DNA of 58,992 nucleotides from Pseudanabaena mucicola FACHB-723 (lineage in GTDB: Bacteria; Cyanobacteriota; Cyanobacteriia; Pseudanabaenales; Pseudanabaenaceae): positions 1-58,992 of the forward strand of contig NZ_JACJQB010000021.1 in assembly GCF_014696385.1 (NCBI RefSeq), written 5' to 3'. Both the position numbers and the translations under genes were made by a program. Positions 50,657-58,992 of the stretch are shown piece after piece. A model generated the notes under the pieces. The model did not search any database. It saw only the letters and a program-made list of their open reading frames with translations, and was not told the DNA's origin. Numbering within the stretch: position 1 is the stretch's first letter; each line of letters starts with the position of its first letter.

Positions 50657-52273
50657 TTATGAAGAGGGAGCAATGGAAATAGGGCTTAGTTTCAGATCAG
50701 GATGATCGGATTTAATTTGGTCTAAATTCCAGTCATTTCTAAATAGCAATACTGGTTGCTCCCAACGGTCTTTGACAACAAAGGTATTAAATAGCCGTCC
50801 CACTTTTTCCAGAGCCTCCCAGCCGTCAACCACCCATCTTGCTACGGAATAGGGCAGGATATCTAAATAGGTTTCTACGCCATATTCTTGGGCGAGACGA
50901 AACTGGACAACTTCAAACTGCAACTGTCCGACCGCAGCAAGGACAGGATCACGCTTGCTTTCATCAACGGAATTAAGAATTTGTACTGCACCTTCTTCTT
51001 GTAACTCCGATACGCCTTTATTAAAGCTTTTGTATTTGGTGGGGTCGGTATTTCTGAGATAAGCAAATAGTTCTGGGGAAAAGGAAGGAATTTCGGGATA
51101 GCGCAGCCTTGAACCGACACAAACTGTGTCCCCAATCACGAAACTTCCCGGATTATTTAAGCCCACGACATCCCCTGCATAGGCAGTCTCGACGGTTTCA
51201 CGGTCTTGAGCAAACAGCTTTTGCGGACGCGATAGGCGCATTTGCTTTCCTGTCCGCGCATGAGTAACGACCATATCCTTTTCAAACTTGCCCGAACAAA
51301 CTCGCAAAAAGGCGATGCGATCGCGGTGTTTGGGATCCATATTTGCTTGTAGCTTAAAGACAAAGCCTGTGAATTCAGGATGAGTGGGGGCAATTTCACC
51401 ACGATCGCTGTTATGGATGGTGGGTTTGAGGGCATATTCGAGGAATGCTTCGAGGAATAGTTCTACGCCAAAGTTATTCATGGCACTACCAAAGAATACA
51501 GGGGTGAGCTGTCCTGCATGAATGGCGGCAAGGTCGAGGTCAACGCCAATACCATCGAGTAACTCTAAGTCTTCGAGTAACTGGATGTACAGGTGGTGTG
51601 GAATTAAGGACTCAATATCAGGATCATCGAGAGGAATACTGTTATCTGCGGCTTTTTGACTACCGTGCGAGCCTGTTTTTTGGAACAGATGCACTCGTTG
51701 GAGGCGGCGATCGTATACGCCTTGGAATTGATCGCCTGTGCCGATCGGCCAGTTGACGACATAGGTGGCTAGTCCCAATTCTTGCTCAATTTCATCAATC
51801 AGTTCTAGAGGGGTCATGCTCGGACGATCAAGTTTGTTGATGAATGTAAATATGGGTAGCGATCGCATTCGACAAACTTCAAATAATTTGCGGGTTTGCG
51901 TTTCTAATCCCTTTGCCGCATCGATGAGCATGACAGCATTGTCTGCCGCCGCAAGGGTGCGATAGGTGTCTTCACTAAAATCTTGGTGACCAGGGGTATC
52001 GAGCAAATTTAGTAAATGCTTTTGATATTCAAATTGCATCACCGTTGAGGTAATGGAGATACCGCGTTGCTGTTCCATTTCCATCCAGTCAGAGGTGGCA
52101 CTGCGTTGCGAGCGCTTAGCTTTGACTGCGCCCGCTTCTTGGATTGCACCTCCGTACAGCAATAATTTTTCGGTGAGGGTAGTTTTACCTGCGTCAGGGT
52201 GAGAAATGATCGCAAAATTACGGCGGCGATCAACCTCTAATCCTAACTCAGCGGCAACGGGATCAATTTGCAT
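50657..52273 (-). CDS. prfC: Peptide chain release factor 3
   Basis: A 538-residue GTPase that recycles release factors RF1/RF2 from the ribosome. G motifs are [12 protein letters not shown] (G1), [12 protein letters not shown] (G2), [14 protein letters not shown] (G3), NKLDRPSM (G4). Domain II and III signatures such as [31 protein letters not shown] separate it from EF-G. The ending ([26 protein letters not shown]) is typical of RF3. It starts at the ATG complementary to 52271-52273. Confidence 0.95.
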   Translation of the reverse strand: MQIDPVAAELGLEVDRRRNFAIISHPDAGKTTLTEKLLLYGGAIQEAGAVKAKRSQRSATSDWMEMEQQRGISITSTVMQFEYQKHLLNLLDTPGHQDFSEDTYRTLAAADNAVMLIDAAKGLETQTRKLFEVCRMRSLPIFTFINKLDRPSMTPLELIDEIEQELGLATYVVNWPIGTGDQFQGVYDRRLQRVHLFQKTGSHGSQKAADNSIPLDDPDIESLIPHHLYIQLLEDLELLDGIGVDLDLAAIHAGQLTPVFFGSAMNNFGVELFLEAFLEYALKPTIHNSDRGEIAPTHPEFTGFVFKLQANMDPKHRDRIAFLRVCSGKFEKDMVVTHARTGKQMRLSRPQKLFAQDRETVETAYAGDVVGLNNPGSFVIGDTVCVGSRLRYPEIPSFSPELFAYLRNTDPTKYKSFNKGVSELQEEGAVQILNSVDESKRDPVLAAVGQLQFEVVQFRLAQEYGVETYLDILPYSVARWVVDGWEALEKVGRLFNTFVVKDRWEQPVLLFRNDWNLDQIKSDHPDLKLSPISIAPSS

Positions 52274-52619
52274 AGGTATTTGTGGCTTGAGTATTTATGG
52301 CTTGGATATATTGTGGATATATTTTTTAAGTCGTTAATTCTATTTACGCATAGCGCAGGGCTAGATGTTGAATTGCCTATTAATTTGCTTGAATTTGCTT
52401 GGTGTAGTTTTACCAATTGGGCGTTGGATTCACTCTAAAAATTGCGATCGCAATTGATAATGCTAAAACTTTGTGAGGAGCTAACCATAATTAAAACCAA
52501 AAATCAGAGCGTGAGTCGCCCGCTTCTGGTTTTTAAGGTTGGTTATTTATGCTGAACTACGTTAATGCTAAAACAAGGAGTAATTGTTTTACATCATTTA
52601 GGCATTTCCGCACAAACCA
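52274..52619. other. Intergenic region with a MITE-like element
   Basis: About 345 bases without a gene, between divergent prfC and the DUF4332 gene. It holds a HIP1 site near 52444 and the repeat described at 52477-52560. Nothing else was recognised. Confidence 0.5.
52477..52560. mobile_element. MITE-like element, copy 3 (degraded left half)
   Basis: The right end GGTTATTTATGCTGAACTAC (52541-52560) equals the copy at 17191-17210. Left of it lie AAAACCAAAAATCAG and TTCTGGTTTTT around GTGAGTCGCCCGC. The palindrome is broken here, suggesting decay. Confidence 0.55.
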
Positions 52620-53069
52620 ATGAAACCTTCTCAAACCTCTCAAACTTCTATCTCATCTTTAAACTTTCCCATTGAAAAGTTACCGGGGTTGAGTGCGGAA
52701 GATTGCCAAAAGCTCAAAGATCACGGTATACAGACAACTCGCAGTTTAATCAAAAAGGCTGGGTTTAAAAGATCTGAAAAAGAAGCTTTTGCGATCGCAA
52801 TTGGGGTAAGACTGCAACTATTGACTAAATGGTTAGCCTTTGCTGATTTGGCGCGTATCCCTGCGGTGGGTTTACAGCATTGCGGAATCATCGTCCATAG
52901 CGGCATTGTTTCCCTAGAGCAACTGTCCCAAACTCCTCTGGACAAGCTGCACAAGCAAATTCTCCGCCTGCAAGTGCAACAATTTCGGCGAGCCGATCTT
53001 TGCCCCGACATAGCAGAAATGGCAATTTGGGTTAAGCAAGCTCAACAATTGCTGAGAAGTTCAGTATGA
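52620..53069 (+). CDS. DUF4332-domain protein
   Basis: A 149-residue cytoplasmic protein. The domain has helix-hairpin-helix-like repeats: EKLPGLSAEDCQKLKDHGIQTTRSLIKKAG and FADLARIPAVGLQHCGIIVHSGIVSLEQLSQTPLDKLHKQI, in which GL/VG turns would contact DNA or RNA backbone. DUF4332 proteins are widespread and probably bind nucleic acid, but the function is not established. It is transcribed toward der and separated from it by a palindrome. Confidence 0.85.
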   Translation: MKPSQTSQTSISSLNFPIEKLPGLSAEDCQKLKDHGIQTTRSLIKKAGFKRSEKEAFAIAIGVRLQLLTKWLAFADLARIPAVGLQHCGIIVHSGIVSLEQLSQTPLDKLHKQILRLQVQQFRRADLCPDIAEMAIWVKQAQQLLRSSV

Positions 53070-53076
53070 GTAAACT

Positions 53077-53127
53077 AAAACCAGAATTTGAGTCGCTAGC
53101 GTAGCTGGCGACTCAAATTCTGGTTTT
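53077..53127. repeat. Palindrome with 20-bp perfect arms
   Basis: AAAACCAGAATTTGAGTCGC (53077-53096) and its complement (53108-53127) enclose TAGCGTAGCTG. Ends AAAACCAGA/TCTGGTTTT match the elements at 19025 and 17140. Likely also terminates the DUF4332 gene. Confidence 0.75.
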
Positions 53128-53177
53128 GATAAAAATAATTATCAAAATAATTGACGATTGGACTAGCTTAAAGTTAG

Positions 53178-53183
53178 TATAAT
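53178..53183 (+). promoter_or_regulatory. -10 box upstream of der
   Basis: TATAAT in GTTAGTATAATG overlaps an in-frame ATG at 53182. Transcription should start near 53190, so that ATG is unlikely to be translated and der starts at 53212. No good -35 is seen at normal spacing. Confidence 0.55.
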
Positions 53184-53211
53184 GAGTTCTGAATCCAAAA
53201 ACTGTAAAGCC

Positions 53212-54570
53212 ATGCCGCTCCCGATTGTTGCCGTTGTCGGTCGCCCCAATGTGGGCAAATCCACGCTCGTAAACCGCCTGTCGGGAGAGCAATATGCGAT
53301 CGTCTTCGATCAACCAGGAGTAACCCGCGATCGCGTCTATCGTGAATGTTTTTGGGGAGCGCATGAGTTCCAAGTCGTCGATACTGGCGGACTGGTATTC
53401 GATGACGAGACTGAATTTTTACCGATGATTCGGGAACAAGCAGAAATTGCCATCCGTGAGTCAGTCGCCGTCATTTTTGTAGTTGATGGTATGGCAGGCA
53501 TTACCGATGCTGATGAGCAGTTGGGTGGCTGGTTACGCCGCCAAAATATTCCTGTACTACTTGCCGTTAATAAGTGTGAAGGCTCTAAGTATGGACTTTC
53601 ATTAGCCGCAGAATTTTGGAATTTAGGCTTAGGTGAGCCAATTCCCATGTCGGGAATCCATGGCAACGGCACGGGCGAATTATTAGATGAGTTAATTAAG
53701 CATTTACCACCCCCCGAAGAAGTCATTAAGGAAAGCGATGAAATTAAAGTCGCCATTATTGGTCGTCCTAATGTCGGTAAATCGAGCTTACTCAATGCTT
53801 TCATTGGCGAAAATCGCAGTATCGTTAGTCCCATCTCTGGCACTACCCGCGATGCAATCGACATGTCAGTCGAGCGCGATGGCAAAAAATATCGCTTGAT
53901 CGATACCGCAGGTGTACGCCGCAAAAAGAATATTGACTACGGTATTGAATTTTTTAGTATTAACCGTGCCTTTAAGGCGATCGGTCGTTCCGATGTAGTG
54001 TTATTGGTAATTGATGCCCTTGATGGTGTTACCGATCAAGATCAAAAGCTGGCTGGCAGAATTAACGATGAAGGTAAAGCCTGCGTCATCGTTGTCAATA
54101 AATGGGATGCGATCGAAAAGGATTCATATACCATTTACGACTACACTGCCGAGGTCAAAAATCGCCTCATGTTTGTCGAATATGCGCCGATTATATTTGT
54201 CAGTGCGCTTACAGGTCAGAGGGTTACACAAATCCTCGATCGCGTTGACATCGCCGCCGAGCAACACAAGCGCCGCGTCCCTACGGCAATTCTCAATGAA
54301 GCTCTCACGGAAGCAATCACATGGCACGCACCACCGACCAGTCGTGGCGGCAAACAGGGCAAGGTCTATTACTGCACCCAAATCTCCGATAGTCCTCCCA
54401 CGATTATTCTGTTTGTTAACGATCCCCATCGCTTTAACGACAACTACAAGCGCTACATCGAAAATCAATTCCGCAAATCTCTTGGTTTTGAAGGTACGCC
54501 CCTCAGATTTATCTGGCGCGGCAAAAAAGACCGCGAAGTCGAGAAGTCCAAAAATTCAGCATTAAGATAA
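53212..54570 (+). CDS. der: Ribosome-assembly GTPase Der (EngA)
   Basis: A 452-residue protein with two GTPase domains and a KH-like domain, needed for 50S subunit assembly. Domain 1: [24 protein letters not shown]. Domain 2: [31 protein letters not shown]. The C-terminal KH-like part (residues about 350-440) follows. The start at 53212 gives [17 protein letters not shown] as in other cyanobacteria and lies downstream of the -10 box. It ends at a strong terminator whose stem begins in the stop codon. Confidence 0.96.
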   Translation: MPLPIVAVVGRPNVGKSTLVNRLSGEQYAIVFDQPGVTRDRVYRECFWGAHEFQVVDTGGLVFDDETEFLPMIREQAEIAIRESVAVIFVVDGMAGITDADEQLGGWLRRQNIPVLLAVNKCEGSKYGLSLAAEFWNLGLGEPIPMSGIHGNGTGELLDELIKHLPPPEEVIKESDEIKVAIIGRPNVGKSSLLNAFIGENRSIVSPISGTTRDAIDMSVERDGKKYRLIDTAGVRRKKNIDYGIEFFSINRAFKAIGRSDVVLLVIDALDGVTDQDQKLAGRINDEGKACVIVVNKWDAIEKDSYTIYDYTAEVKNRLMFVEYAPIIFVSALTGQRVTQILDRVDIAAEQHKRRVPTAILNEALTEAITWHAPPTSRGGKQGKVYYCTQISDSPPTIILFVNDPHRFNDNYKRYIENQFRKSLGFEGTPLRFIWRGKKDREVEKSKNSALR

Positions 54571-54601
54571 AGAAAATGGGCGCGTTGCGCCCATTTTCTT
54601 T
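54569..54601 (+). terminator. Intrinsic terminator of der
   Basis: AAAGAAAATGGGCGC (54569-54583) pairs perfectly with 54587-54601 around GTT, followed by T. Confidence 0.88.
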
Positions 54602-54669
54602 TTGAATACCAAGGCTAAATACTAAAATTGCAATACAGTGAATAAACCTAATTAAGGATGACAACGCTT

Positions 54670-55422
54670 ATGTCTCGTTTACCTCTTTCCCTCGCAACCG
54701 CTTTTAGTCGCCGTAACGCTCTCAAAATTATTAGCGGTCTGCACAATTTCGATCGCAATTCCGTAAAAATGGTGGTGCAAGCCGCCGAGCACGGTGGTGC
54801 AACTTTTGTTGACATCGCGGCTGATGCTGAGTTAATTGCGATCGCAAAGGCTAACTGCTCGTTGCCCATTTGTGTATCGGCAGTCGAAGCACAGAAACTC
54901 GCAGAAGCTGTTGCTAATGGCGCAGATCTGGTCGAAATCGGTAACTACGATAGCTTCTACGCTCAAGGTCGTGTATTTACTGCCGATGAAATCATTGCTC
55001 TTACCACAGAAACTAGAGCCTTGTTGCCTCGCACCGCTATTTCGGTAACCGTTCCCCATACCTTGCCTCTCGATGAGCAAGTCACCCTTGCGGAAAAGCT
55101 CGAATCAATCGGCGCTGACATCATCCAAACTGAAGGTGGTACAAGCTCTGCGCCAACCCATGCTGGTGTACTTGGCGCGATCGAAAAAGCATCGCCAACC
55201 CTCGCTGCCGCCCATGCTATTAGCCGCGCAGTTTCCATTCCTGTAATGTGTGCTTCTGGTTTGAGCAATATTACCGCTCCAATGGCGATTGCTGCTGGCG
55301 CGTCAGGTATTGGTGTTGGTTCTGCTGTTAATCAATTGAATGATGTGGTTTCGATGATTGCGACTGTTCGCTCTCTTAGAGAAGCAATCGATAGTAATGT
55401 TGCGAACCAAGCAGTTGTGTAA
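54670..55422 (+). CDS. ycf23: Ycf23/DUF561 protein
   Basis: A 250-residue TIM-barrel-like protein conserved in cyanobacteria and in red-algal plastids. The start MSRLPLSLATAFSRRNALKIISGLHNFDRNSV, the GATFVDIAAD segment, NGADLVEIGNYDSFY, and the C-terminal phosphate-site-like VMCASGLSNITAPMAIAAGASGIGVGSAVNQL are family features. The function is not established; a role as a phosphosugar or related enzyme is suggested only by the fold. The ATG at 54658 is too close to AAGG (54654-54657) to be used, so 54670 is preferred. Confidence 0.88.
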   Translation: MSRLPLSLATAFSRRNALKIISGLHNFDRNSVKMVVQAAEHGGATFVDIAADAELIAIAKANCSLPICVSAVEAQKLAEAVANGADLVEIGNYDSFYAQGRVFTADEIIALTTETRALLPRTAISVTVPHTLPLDEQVTLAEKLESIGADIIQTEGGTSSAPTHAGVLGAIEKASPTLAAAHAISRAVSIPVMCASGLSNITAPMAIAAGASGIGVGSAVNQLNDVVSMIATVRSLREAIDSNVANQAVV

Positions 55423-55579
55423 TCGATATTTGCTTAACTTTTTGTAAGTAAATTAGCAAAATCAATAAACAAAAAGGCGATCGTGATGAATTTTCAACAG
55501 TTCATTGCGATCGCCTTTCGCCACCAGAAGACAATGAACAGCCTACAAATAGCTATAGATTACATTCAGGAGATTGCTG

Positions 55580-56251
55580 ATGGCGCAAATTAGCACTCGC
55601 CTTTACTGGTTGTTCCAATCACTCATTACTTTTGCTCCCTATCTGCTGGGGGGATTGCTAGCGGGTACGCTCGTTTTAGCGCTAGGTGTTTTCATCGCCC
55701 GCTTCCTTCTATGGGATTGGTTACTACCTTTTGAAGAGTCATGTTTGCTAACTCTCAAAGAATGGACTAATCCAACCCTAGATAGATATATGATGGCTCT
55801 AACTTGGATGGCTCAGGGCGAAATTACCATTCCTATACTTATTGCGATCGCAGGAATTCTTATTTATCGCAACGAGGAGGTTCCAGCTCTGATCTTAGCG
55901 ATCGGACTAAGCGGTTCATGGTTGCTTAATGGCATTTTCAAGTCTTTCTTCCGCCGCAAACGACCTGATCTATGGGCATCTTCTAAACGTCCGATGGATT
56001 ACAGTTATCCTAGCGGTCATTCCATGAGTGCCATTTCCTTTTACGGTTTATTAGCAGCGATCTTCACGCAGTCTCTAGGTATTTCTCTATGGCTTACTGC
56101 TCCCTTGGCAGTGTTTTTAACCTTGGGTGTTGGCTTTAGTCGAATGTATTTTGGTGTACATTGGCCAACAGATGTCCTGAGTGGATGGGTTGCTGGCGGC
56201 ATCTGGCTTACCTCATGCTTGTACGGACTAGTTCAAATTAGTGGAATTTAA
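55580..56251 (+). CDS. PAP2-family phosphatase
   Basis: A 223-residue membrane phosphatase with about six helices. Active-site motifs are K-x6-RP (KSFFRRKRP, about 130-138), PSGH (SYPSGHSMS) and SR-x5-H (SRMYFGVHWPTD), with the nucleophilic His in the last. It could dephosphorylate undecaprenyl pyrophosphate, phosphatidic acid or a similar lipid. The start ATG at 55580 has AGGAG 7 bases upstream. Its stop overlaps that of the convergent lipid-kinase gene by 4 bases, an interesting pairing of a lipid kinase with a lipid phosphatase. Confidence 0.92.
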   Translation: MAQISTRLYWLFQSLITFAPYLLGGLLAGTLVLALGVFIARFLLWDWLLPFEESCLLTLKEWTNPTLDRYMMALTWMAQGEITIPILIAIAGILIYRNEEVPALILAIGLSGSWLLNGIFKSFFRRKRPDLWASSKRPMDYSYPSGHSMSAISFYGLLAAIFTQSLGISLWLTAPLAVFLTLGVGFSRMYFGVHWPTDVLSGWVAGGIWLTSCLYGLVQISGI

Positions 56252-57234
56252 ACTGAGATTGATGGGCGATCGGTGGAAATGCTCTCATCCTGCTCTGGCA
56301 AACCATAGCTGTTGTTTTCGTCAGCGAACTTTAATAGCAACTCAGGCGTAGGTACACAAATCCAAAGGGCATCTGGAATTACTTCAACAGTGATGGGGGT
56401 AACACCTAGGCACTGTCCATCGGCATGAACTTCTAATGGTGGATAACTCTTAATTTCAATCTTAGCGGCTCGATGAGTATTAAGCCGTTCATGGGGAAGT
56501 CGTTCACCTCGCATAGCCGTAAAAAAGTGACGCATATGATCCCATTTAGAAGGGTTATCAATATACACTACGTCAAGCTTGCCGTCATTCATTTTTGCAT
56601 CAGGCGCTAAGGCAAATTGCACTCCATAGCGAGGACTGTTGCAGATATTGACTTGCAAGATGCGTAAACGACGCATCCGTCTGCCATCAAGGCGCAAGAC
56701 CAAGCGGTGCTGTTTAAATTGCCAAAAAGCTTGAATACCTGAGAAGAAACTTTTAAAAGCCGCCCAATAATTGTTCTTGATTCCTTCTTTGAGTTCATCT
56801 CCCCAAGGAAAGAGGGTCGCTTCTAGCCCCACGCCTACCACTTCCACAAAGTAATGATTGTTTGCCTTACCCATATCAAACCGACCACGCACTCCCTCTA
56901 CCAGAGTCTGAATGGCTTGAGATAAATCGTTGGGAATATCTAAGCTAGCGGCAATGTTATTACGTGTTCCCATCGGAATAATGCCTAGCACAGTTTGAGT
57001 ATGCATTAACCCTCTTGCTACAGCTTCAATCGTGCCATCGCCTCCCGCTACAATCACAAGTTCAGCACCTGCTTTAGCAGCCTCAGCGGATAGACCCTCG
57101 CCATCTTCATCGGGTGAAGTTGCACATAGTTCAGCTTCAATGCCTTGATTTTGCAAAGCCTCGACAATTTCCGTTGACAGATCAGGTTTGTCAGCAGGGC
57201 CAGAAGTGGGATTGATGATGAGGCGGGTATGCAT
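56248..57234 (-). CDS. Diacylglycerol-kinase-like lipid kinase (YegS/BmrU family)
   Basis: A 328-residue cytoplasmic, membrane-associated kinase. The N-terminal IINPTSGPADKPD, the nucleotide loop VIVAGGDGTIEAVARGL (GGDGT) and GIIPMGTRNNIAASL are family hallmarks. Later NDGKLDVVYID and the strand-rich end (about 200-310) complete the two-domain fold. It would phosphorylate diacylglycerol or a related lipid. Stops tail to tail with the PAP2 gene, sharing 4 bases (TTAA). Confidence 0.9.
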   Translation of the reverse strand: MHTRLIINPTSGPADKPDLSTEIVEALQNQGIEAELCATSPDEDGEGLSAEAAKAGAELVIVAGGDGTIEAVARGLMHTQTVLGIIPMGTRNNIAASLDIPNDLSQAIQTLVEGVRGRFDMGKANNHYFVEVVGVGLEATLFPWGDELKEGIKNNYWAAFKSFFSGIQAFWQFKQHRLVLRLDGRRMRRLRILQVNICNSPRYGVQFALAPDAKMNDGKLDVVYIDNPSKWDHMRHFFTAMRGERLPHERLNTHRAAKIEIKSYPPLEVHADGQCLGVTPITVEVIPDALWICVPTPELLLKFADENNSYGLPEQDESISTDRPSISV

Positions 57235-57741
57235 CTCTGTCGTTTTCCGATTGGTTTGAAGTTGAAACTATTGTAAACACTCAGGATAAGAGCCTTCTCA
57301 TGCACGCTTACTTAGCAAAAGATCTACAGTTCAATAATTTAGATGGGTTCAATAAGCGAGCCAAGAGAACTCAAGTTTTAGAACTATAGCAGTTAGTTAA
57401 GACTTTCCCTTCCCTCCATAAGCTGATCTATCAAACTGAAGAGATTACCCTACCGACCCATAATACCAAAACACAAAACGGCTATGCCGTTTTGTGTTTT
57501 TAAAATCCTTGCTAGGTCTGGTTTTCAATCCACAAAAGTGTTGTCACACTTTTGTGGATTGGTATTAAGAGAGTGCTTGCGAAGCTAAGGGAGACGATTG
57601 AAGTGAAAGTTCTATTAAGGTTTTACTACAGTTTGTTTCGTAATAAATCAGGTTAATCAAATCACTCACAAACTCAAATATTCCCTTGTCATGGTGTTTA
57701 CATAGATAACTTCTCTTATTAACTATTCAAGGAGTATTTAA
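57235..57741. other. Intergenic stretch with two long palindromes
   Basis: About 500 bases without a gene. Contains perfect stem-loops 57468-57500 (15-bp arms AAAACACAAAACGGC, loop TAT) and 57526-57561 (16-bp arms CAATCCACAAAAGTGT, loop TGTC). They are separate in sequence. A promoter for the 57742 gene is expected near 57650-57730 but no clear boxes were picked. Confidence 0.6.
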
Positions 57742-57968
57742 TTGAAGCTTGTCATGGAAATCTTCCATCGTTTAGAAAACCTCCTCCAAGATGCTGAGAA
57801 GAACTTTGAAATCATTAACACAGTAATCGTTTAGGATGAAATCAAAACGCTGAGACGAAGCTAAATGTCCAAAAGATGATCGAAAAAGCAACTGAATTAA
57901 TAGAAAATTCAGCGCTTGTAAGAACAAAATTCAAACTAACTGCCCAAAATAACAGGAAAAAATCATGA
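57742..57968 (+). pseudogene. Broken small helical-protein gene
   Basis: GGAG (57731-57734) precedes TTG at 57742, which opens MKLVMEIFHRLENLLQDAEK...VIV and stops at TAG (57832-57834). The following bases continue a similar helical, Lys/Glu-rich protein in another frame: NQNAETKLNVQKMIEKATEL...RTKFKLTAQNNRKKS, ending in TGA at 57966-57968, which overlaps the ATG of the next gene as ATGA. A single missing A near 57839 plus one stop would explain the break. The intact form would have about 75 residues. Sequencing error cannot be excluded. Confidence 0.55.
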
Positions 57969-58675
57969 TTCGTACTAATCAGACAGAAGAAGTTTTTACA
58001 GAGCGTCGTAGTAATAATGGTAATGGTGTTACAGAGTTTAGCGATCGCATTCATTGGGGCGCAATCATCGCAGGATTAGTGATAGCCATAAGCTCTCAAT
58101 TATTGCTAAGTGCGATCGGTGCAGCAATGGGATTTGGTAATATTGCGGGTTCGGGCGCACCTCGCTCTGACTCAGGTGATGTTGCTGGAGCCGTTGGCAT
58201 CTGGACAATCATTAGTCTATTTATTTCTTTATTTATCGGTGGTTGGATAACCGCAAGATCTTTCGGATCGGTAAATCGGAGTACGGCTGCTCTCAATGGA
58301 GCGATTCTCTGGGCAACAACTCTAGCAATTAGCTCTTTTTTATTAGCTATTGGAGTCACTGGTGCTTTTGGTTTAGCAGCCGCTAATGCCGATAGGATTG
58401 CTAATCAGGCCCAACAAAATGGAATTACTATTCCTGATGTAAGAAATAGTATTCCTTCTGGAGGAGAGGCTCCAAATGCTGGAGTAACACCAAGTCCGAT
58501 TCCTACTCTGAGCGCTCAACAAACCCGTGAGGTTGCTTCTAATGGATCTAAGGCTAGCTGGGGTTTTACTTTTGGCTCATTGTTAGGACTTGCGGCGGCA
58601 ATGGCTGGAGCAACCGTTGGCGCTCGTAGTCTACATATTCAAAGAACCAACTATAACGGTCATAGCCAAGCATAA
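57965..58675 (+). CDS. Conserved membrane protein (PhnA-like / TIGR04086-like type)
   Basis: A 236-residue protein. The N-terminus holds the conserved RIHWGAIIAGLVIAISSQLLLSAIGAAMGFG, and a second hydrophobic block IISLFISLFIGGWITARSFGS is followed by AALNGAILWATTLAISSFLLAIG; a final helix lies near 210-225. A Pro/Asn/Gln-rich loop (150-195) is between. Bacterial homologues are common, named PhnA-like, and have no proven role; some are stress-induced. The ATG overlaps the stop of the broken gene upstream (ATGA). Confidence 0.75.
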   Translation: MIRTNQTEEVFTERRSNNGNGVTEFSDRIHWGAIIAGLVIAISSQLLLSAIGAAMGFGNIAGSGAPRSDSGDVAGAVGIWTIISLFISLFIGGWITARSFGSVNRSTAALNGAILWATTLAISSFLLAIGVTGAFGLAAANADRIANQAQQNGITIPDVRNSIPSGGEAPNAGVTPSPIPTLSAQQTREVASNGSKASWGFTFGSLLGLAAAMAGATVGARSLHIQRTNYNGHSQA

Positions 58676-58737
58676 GTAAAGTGTTAGATATAATTTCTTA
58701 TCGCTAACATCACTACAATAATGAACTTTGTTTATGT

Positions 58738-58776
58738 AAAAACACCCTGTTGAAAATGTTTCAACGGGGTGTTTTT
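58738..58776 (+). terminator. Terminator after the membrane protein
   Basis: AAAAACACCC-T-GTTGAAA (58738-58755) pairs with 58759-58776 around ATG, one T-G pair, ending in TTTTT. Confidence 0.85.
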
Positions 58777-58914
58777 ATATGGCACTGGTTTTGTGAGATG
58801 GTTCAGACATAAGCATAAAATCAGCTAATCAAAAGCGCGATCGCCTAATCTTGTAGCTAAAATCTAAGTACAGGACAAAAATTTAATAGAGTTAAAGAAG
58901 GCTTGAGAATTGAG

Positions 58915-58992
58915 ATGAAGGTCAAAGATAATATGCCGAAGAAAATCAAAGCCAAGCCGAAAGATACTCTTAGGAAAGTGACCATGCTTTTT
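58915..58992 (+). CDS. Start of an unidentified gene (open at right edge)
   Basis: ATG at 58915 opens a Lys-rich frame of 26 codons (MKVKDNMPKKIKAKPKDTLR...) to the window edge. It is too short to identify. A start at the internal ATG (58933) is as likely. Such basic N-termini occur in small antitoxins and DNA-binding proteins, but there is no proof. Confidence 0.35.
   Translation, partial: MKVKDNMPKKIKAKPKDTLRKVTMLF

Noticed and set aside
53182-53211. ATG at 53182 as start of der
   Set aside because: It overlaps a TATAAT box, so the transcript likely begins downstream; [10 protein letters not shown] at 53212 matches the family.
53337-53924. 195-codon minus-strand frame inside der
   Set aside because: Composition shadow of the two GTPase domains; no ribosome site, no known family.
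1-58992. tRNA genes, rRNA and CRISPR arrays
   Set aside because: No T-loop GTTCRANNC with a matching cloverleaf and no regularly spaced direct repeats were seen in the gaps.

Overview
The window is chromosomal DNA from a cyanobacterium. It has photosystem I genes (psaL, psaI), cytochrome c6 (petJ), a photosystem II assembly gene set, an SLH-domain porin, ycf23, and the HIP1 octamer GCGATCGC scattered through genes and gaps. A Pseudanabaena-like lineage is my guess; the sequence alone does not prove it. No rRNA, tRNA, CRISPR array or prophage was seen.

Layout. 1-1.9 kb: a transposase-like edge fragment, an antitoxin with a deleted MazF toxin remnant, a small secreted protein and clpP. 2-6.6 kb: a rearranged counterpart of the Synechocystis slr0144-slr0150 (Pap, photosystem II assembly) genes: ferredoxin, receiver-like protein, ferredoxin, then V4R protein, small basic protein, phycobilisome-fold protein, V4R-like protein. 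6.7-8.2 kb: a TPR protein fused to a PRMT7/9-like arginine methyltransferase. 8.3-13.8 kb: glmM, a Uma2 nuclease, a pentameric ligand-gated ion channel with a fused periplasmic-binding domain, and a convergent DUF4436 membrane protein. 14-20 kb: sat, csaB, membrane proteins, a HAD phosphatase and a periplasmic TPR protein. 20.4-23.3 kb: petJ, an atypical Cu/Zn superoxide dismutase, a small unknown protein and a SafE/ferric-reductase-like membrane fusion, which may form a metal or redox group. 23.4-35.5 kb: housekeeping genes purM, proC, sepF, pipY, pheT, tlyA (tail to head with a higBA toxin-antitoxin pair), rps1, rsmB and mraY. 35.6-42.4 kb: a lumenal pentapeptide protein, psaI/psaL, nth, lptC, dus, a proteobacterial-type (class I) phosphoribulokinase and a glycosyltransferase. 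42.7-50.6 kb: topA, a porin, and a tandem duplication of a small secreted protein gene plus a coiled-coil gene, next to a GAF gene. 50.6-59 kb: prfC, a DUF4332 protein, der, ycf23, a PAP2 phosphatase, a lipid kinase, a broken small gene, a membrane protein, and the start of one more gene at the right edge.

Between genes the window is rich in long perfect inverted repeats. Some act as ordinary terminators between convergent genes. Others belong to dispersed families: a REP-like core (GTTGCGGCGC TTC GCGCCGCAAC) nested in arms ending AAAACC/GGTTTT, and three MITE-like elements ending in the same 20 bp.

The observations most worth a second look are the channel with its binding-protein domain beside DUF4436, the bacterial TPR-PRMT protein, the phycobilisome-fold protein that keeps a bilin-type cysteine in a photosystem II assembly cluster, and the class I phosphoribulokinase.
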